Origin: Rhabdornis inornatus
Taxonomy: Eukaryota > Chordata > Aves > Passeriformes > Rhabdornithidae
Direction of reading: 5' to 3'
NCBI GenBank assembly: GCA_013397075.1
Contig: VWZS01002273.1
Location: 62,001 to 126,000 of the forward strand
Length of the DNA: 64,000 nt
Shown here piece by piece: positions 61,087 to 64,000 of the stretch; position 1 is the stretch's first letter; each line of letters starts with the position of its first letter. A model generated the notes under the pieces. It had not been told where the DNA came from. It made no database searches and saw only the letters and a list, made by a program, of their open reading frames with translations. Both the position numbers and the translations under genes were made by a program.

Positions 61087-62231
61087 GAAATTACCATTGC
61101 TAAATTAATTTGGTTATGCTGCAGGAAAGGAAGAAAACTGTGGTGTGAATAAGAACCTCTGAGCTTAAAGCTGCAAGTAGCTTAAAGAGTAAAATAGAAC
61201 TTTTTAATTTGGGACAAAGATTATTAGATTTCTCAGCATCCATTTGTGAAGGAAACTTACAAGGAAGTTGCTCATTAGAAATATGGAATATATAGTGACA
61301 AAAATATAATTTCACACTCAGTTGTTTTTGATCCACTCAAACTAATCTTCTTTTCTAACATATAATAAAAATATATACATAGAAGAATGCTTTGTGAAAA
61401 GTGTTTTTAAAAGCTAAAATGTAATGCATAGCCAGCCCTCAAACTATTTTTTAATTTAATGACTTTTTCAAGTGCAGCTTTGAGAGGGTAATGAAAAATC
61501 AAAATTCAAAATATGTAAAATATTGTCCTCACTATGGCAGAATCTTTTAGCTTCAGAAAGGGTAGGTTTCATTAAAGCAGATTACTGGTATTTTGCAGTA
61601 TTTAATTGTATCTCTTCAAAATATATGTTTAAAAAGTTGGTCAGTCTGTTTTTCTATTTTTTATCACAGAAAGCTGGAGGATCAATTAGTCAAAAGAGCT
61701 TTTATCAATTTTCAAGAATATGTGAAGAAAAAGTTCCTTTAATGAATATTTTGCAGTGCGGTTTAAAATTGCATGAACAGATAAGAAAACAAATATTTCT
61801 AGCAGTCTCAAAACCACTTGAAACTTTTCTGCTTTTCAGAGGGCTTTTAGCTGCTACTTTTGTTGTTATTATTGTTATTAGCAAGTAGTTTGGAGGAAGT
61901 CTTTTAGCAAATGCATTTGTGCAATTATTGCCTTTTCTAAATAGATCCACATGAAACAGTATCAATGTTTACATGTCACACTGAAAAATCTGCAAAATAT
62001 CCTAACATGGGAAACAGAGCTAGTAATGCAAATATTGAGAAAGACAATAAATCTCATTTCTTGGAAAAAGAAGGATCTCTATCTTTCTCTCTTATATATT
62101 TCCTTAAAGACAAAAGAAGCTAAGAAAATATCCTTCTTTCCACCCTTCATGAAATATCAAAGGTTTTTTTGTTCATAAGTTAATAACAGTCAGGTTATTT
62201 GCTTGTCTTCTGGTTAGTTTTTCAATTTAGC
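61087..62231. other. Unassigned AT-rich DNA
   Basis: The 121-codon plus frame at 61523-61888 has hydrophobic stretches but no known motif. Nothing else recognised. Confidence 0.5.
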
Positions 62232-63170
62232 TTTAGAATCATAGAATCACAGAATATCTAAAGTTGCAAGGGGCCCATTGGGATCGTTAATTCCAACTTT
62301 GTACTGCTCACAGGACTGCCTAAAAAAAAATCCATATGACTAAAAGGACCTTTCAGAGTGTCCTTGAACTTTGACAAGTTTGGTGTAATGAACAGATCTT
62401 TGTATTCTGTTCCAGCAACCACCCAGCCTTTTACCGAAAAGCATTTTCCAAATGCCTAATTTGAACTTCCCCTGTTCTCCTTTTGCCTGTTTCTTCGCTC
62501 CTAGGGCTGGTCACCAGAGAGAAAGAGATCACCACCTCCCCCTCTGCTGCCTGCCTTGAGGAAGGTGAAGATGGCAGTGAGGTCACCCCCCAGACTTCTC
62601 TTCCCCAGGCTGAACAAGCCAAGGGACCTCTACCATTATTCCTAACTCTTGCCTTTCACCGTCTTGGTTGCCCTCCTCTGGACACAGTCTAATAGTTTGG
62701 TGTCCTCCTCATAAAACAGCACTCAAGGTGAGGCTGCCCCAGAGCAGGGCAATCCCTTCCCTTGCCTGGCTGTGATGCTGTGCCTGATGTTCCCCAGGAC
62801 AATCTTAGCCCTTCTGGCTCCCAGGGCACTGCTGACTATTGAAACTGACCCTGAGACCTCTTTCTGCAGGGCTGCTCTTCAGCCTATCCAGACCTTTCTG
62901 TAAGGTCTCTTGACCCCCAAAGGAGCCCACAGCTCCTCCTAGTTTAGTAGCATCAGCAAACTCACTGTGTATTTGATTCCTGTGTCCAGATAATTTATAA
63001 ACACACTGAAGAATACTGGCCCTAAATTCAAGCCCTGGAGGACCCAGGCCACCATCCTAATATAATTCCATTCCCTGTAATGTTTTGAGTCCAGCTTTAG
63101 CCTGGGCCCTGTGAAGGCAACAGATGTACATAAGAAGTGGGTCAGACCTTGCCATTTATCAAATTTGGAA
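62232..63170 (-). mobile_element. CR1 LINE, 5'-truncated, with 3' octamer tail
   Basis: The low-coordinate end carries the reverse complement of the CR1 terminal octamers (AGAATCATAGAATCACAGAA, 62236-62255) and GGGGCCCATTGGGATCG, so the 3' end is intact. The ORF2 C-terminus follows (CTTCCCCAGGCTGAACAAGC antisense, about 62603-62622). Then come GTGAGGCTGCCCCAGAGCAG, GTGATGCTGTGCCTGATG, and the RT middle, with minus-strand residues GPVFFSVFINYLDTGIKYTV (about 62965-63030; normally GPVLFNIFINDLDEGIECT). The 5' end is near 63170. The catalytic motif lies in a mutated stretch (SLLMLLN). Broken by several frameshifts. Confidence 0.92.
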
Positions 63171-63737
63171 ACTTGAGAATTCAAGTTGCAGTTGAAGAAA
63201 CTTTAATACAGGCAACTATAACTGTATTTCTTAACATATACCTTCTTAGATGTTTTTTGGTCACCAGCACTACCAGTAAGGTGTGAAACCTGATATCCTG
63301 AGGGTTACTGCTGTTACTTCTGCTTATAGGTGATCTCTATAGTGACTTATGGACATCAGCTAATTTCATCACTGGAAGATAACATGACACTATCAAAAAA
63401 TTTGAATGTTTCCTTGGAGATAAATGGATTCTACCAAAACAATCCTGGTCAAAAACTCAAAAATTACATGAGGTCTTGAGATAGATATGAAATGGGCACA
63501 GGTAAATACAACTTAATTTGCAAAGTCATGAACACATTTACCACTTGCTGAGTAATTAGACATAATATAAGCTCCCTAAGATTCTTAACAACTATTTAAA
63601 AAAAAAGTATCACTACAATATTCACTAAGTCTTATTGCTTTCATTTTTTGGGTTCTGAAGATCAGATACATGTATTTTTCTGATTTTGTTTTTTTTTTTT
63701 TGCTGGCTGTTTCTTTTGGCCAAGAAATTTCCTCATC
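63171..63737. other. Unassigned AT-rich DNA
   Basis: Nothing recognised; poly-T at 63689-63700. Confidence 0.5.
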
Positions 63738-63790
63738 TTGCTTTGCTTTGCCTTGCCTTTCCTTGCCTCTCCTTCTTTTCCTTTCTGTTC
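63738..63790. repeat. C/T-rich simple repeat (TTGCC/TTTCC type)
   Basis: Interrupted CTTTG, CCTTG and CCTTT pentamers over about 50 bp. Confidence 0.88.
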
Positions 63791-64000
63791 CCTCTCCTCA
63801 CAGGCAATGAAACAGGCCTGATCTGTAACACATTTGTTTAATAGTTAAAGGGGACTGGGAAAACTTCAGTGTAGATATGTTAGATGTTACACATCTAACA
63901 CATTATCATATACACATATACATATTATTAAACACATATATTGCAAGCTTTATTTTATATTTCCATTGTTCCCCACTTAGGGATCATTTAAAAATGGACA
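63791..64000. other. Unassigned AT-rich DNA to window end
   Basis: Nothing recognised; short ACATATA repeats near 63908-63945. Confidence 0.5.

Noticed and set aside
1..64000. Search by eye for CRISPR arrays, bacterial operons, rRNA, conserved host exons or an undescribed gene system
   Set aside because: The sequence is avian nuclear repeat-rich DNA; no regularly spaced repeat array, operon-like gene run or rRNA sequence was seen.

Overview
This looks like AT-rich, gene-poor nuclear DNA from a bird, most likely a songbird (passerine) or a close neoavian relative. The identification rests on repeats. At least ten fragments belong to CR1 non-LTR retrotransposons, several with the avian 3' tail of ATTCTATG-like octamers. 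They occur alongside several endogenous-retrovirus LTRs of types I recognise from songbird genomes. I find no convincing host exon, rRNA, CRISPR array or operon. Nearly all reading frames of 60-220 codons are chance frames in AT-rich DNA, low-complexity frames, or antisense shadows of repeats.

Layout. At 1-447 is a plus-strand LTR cut by the window edge; a relative lies at 16908-17631 on the minus strand with a perfect 6-bp target duplication. A third, less certain LTR lies near 9291-9829. CR1 pieces occur at 1.9, 7.8, 11.6-12.5 and 12.9 kb. The 21.9-23.9 kb CR1 copy (minus) has lost its reverse-transcriptase core. At 27.1-31.3 kb is a nested repeat cluster: two solo LTRs (27143-27633 and 28612-29009, the latter with a perfect 6-bp target duplication), a CR1 3' piece, a retroviral integrase relic and a CR1 endonuclease piece. 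This cluster holds an exact 510-bp tandem copy joined by a single N at 30245, almost certainly an assembly error. Two plus-strand CR1 pieces follow at 35.1-36.5 kb. The 37-46 kb stretch is mostly unassigned but contains a GC-rich block (38.0-38.7 kb) and a tRNA-like sequence with Pol III A and B boxes (44749-44829). Further CR1 copies lie at 42.1, 47.0-48.4, 54.0-55.2, 60.1-61.0 and 62.2-63.2 kb. A long minus-strand LTR with an internal 40-bp minisatellite fills 58194-59773.

Function. None of the elements is intact. The window reads as intergenic or deep-intronic DNA built by repeated CR1 and retroviral insertion and then decay. CR1 orientation is mixed. I found no novel gene system. The points most worth checking are the assembly duplication, the tRNA-derived sequence, the solo LTRs with clean target duplications, the RT-core deletions in CR1 copies, and the integrase relic lying between CR1 pieces.

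Limits. Everything was done by eye. Repeat boundaries are good to tens of bases except where a target duplication fixes them. Family assignments rest on remembered consensus features, not on a search.
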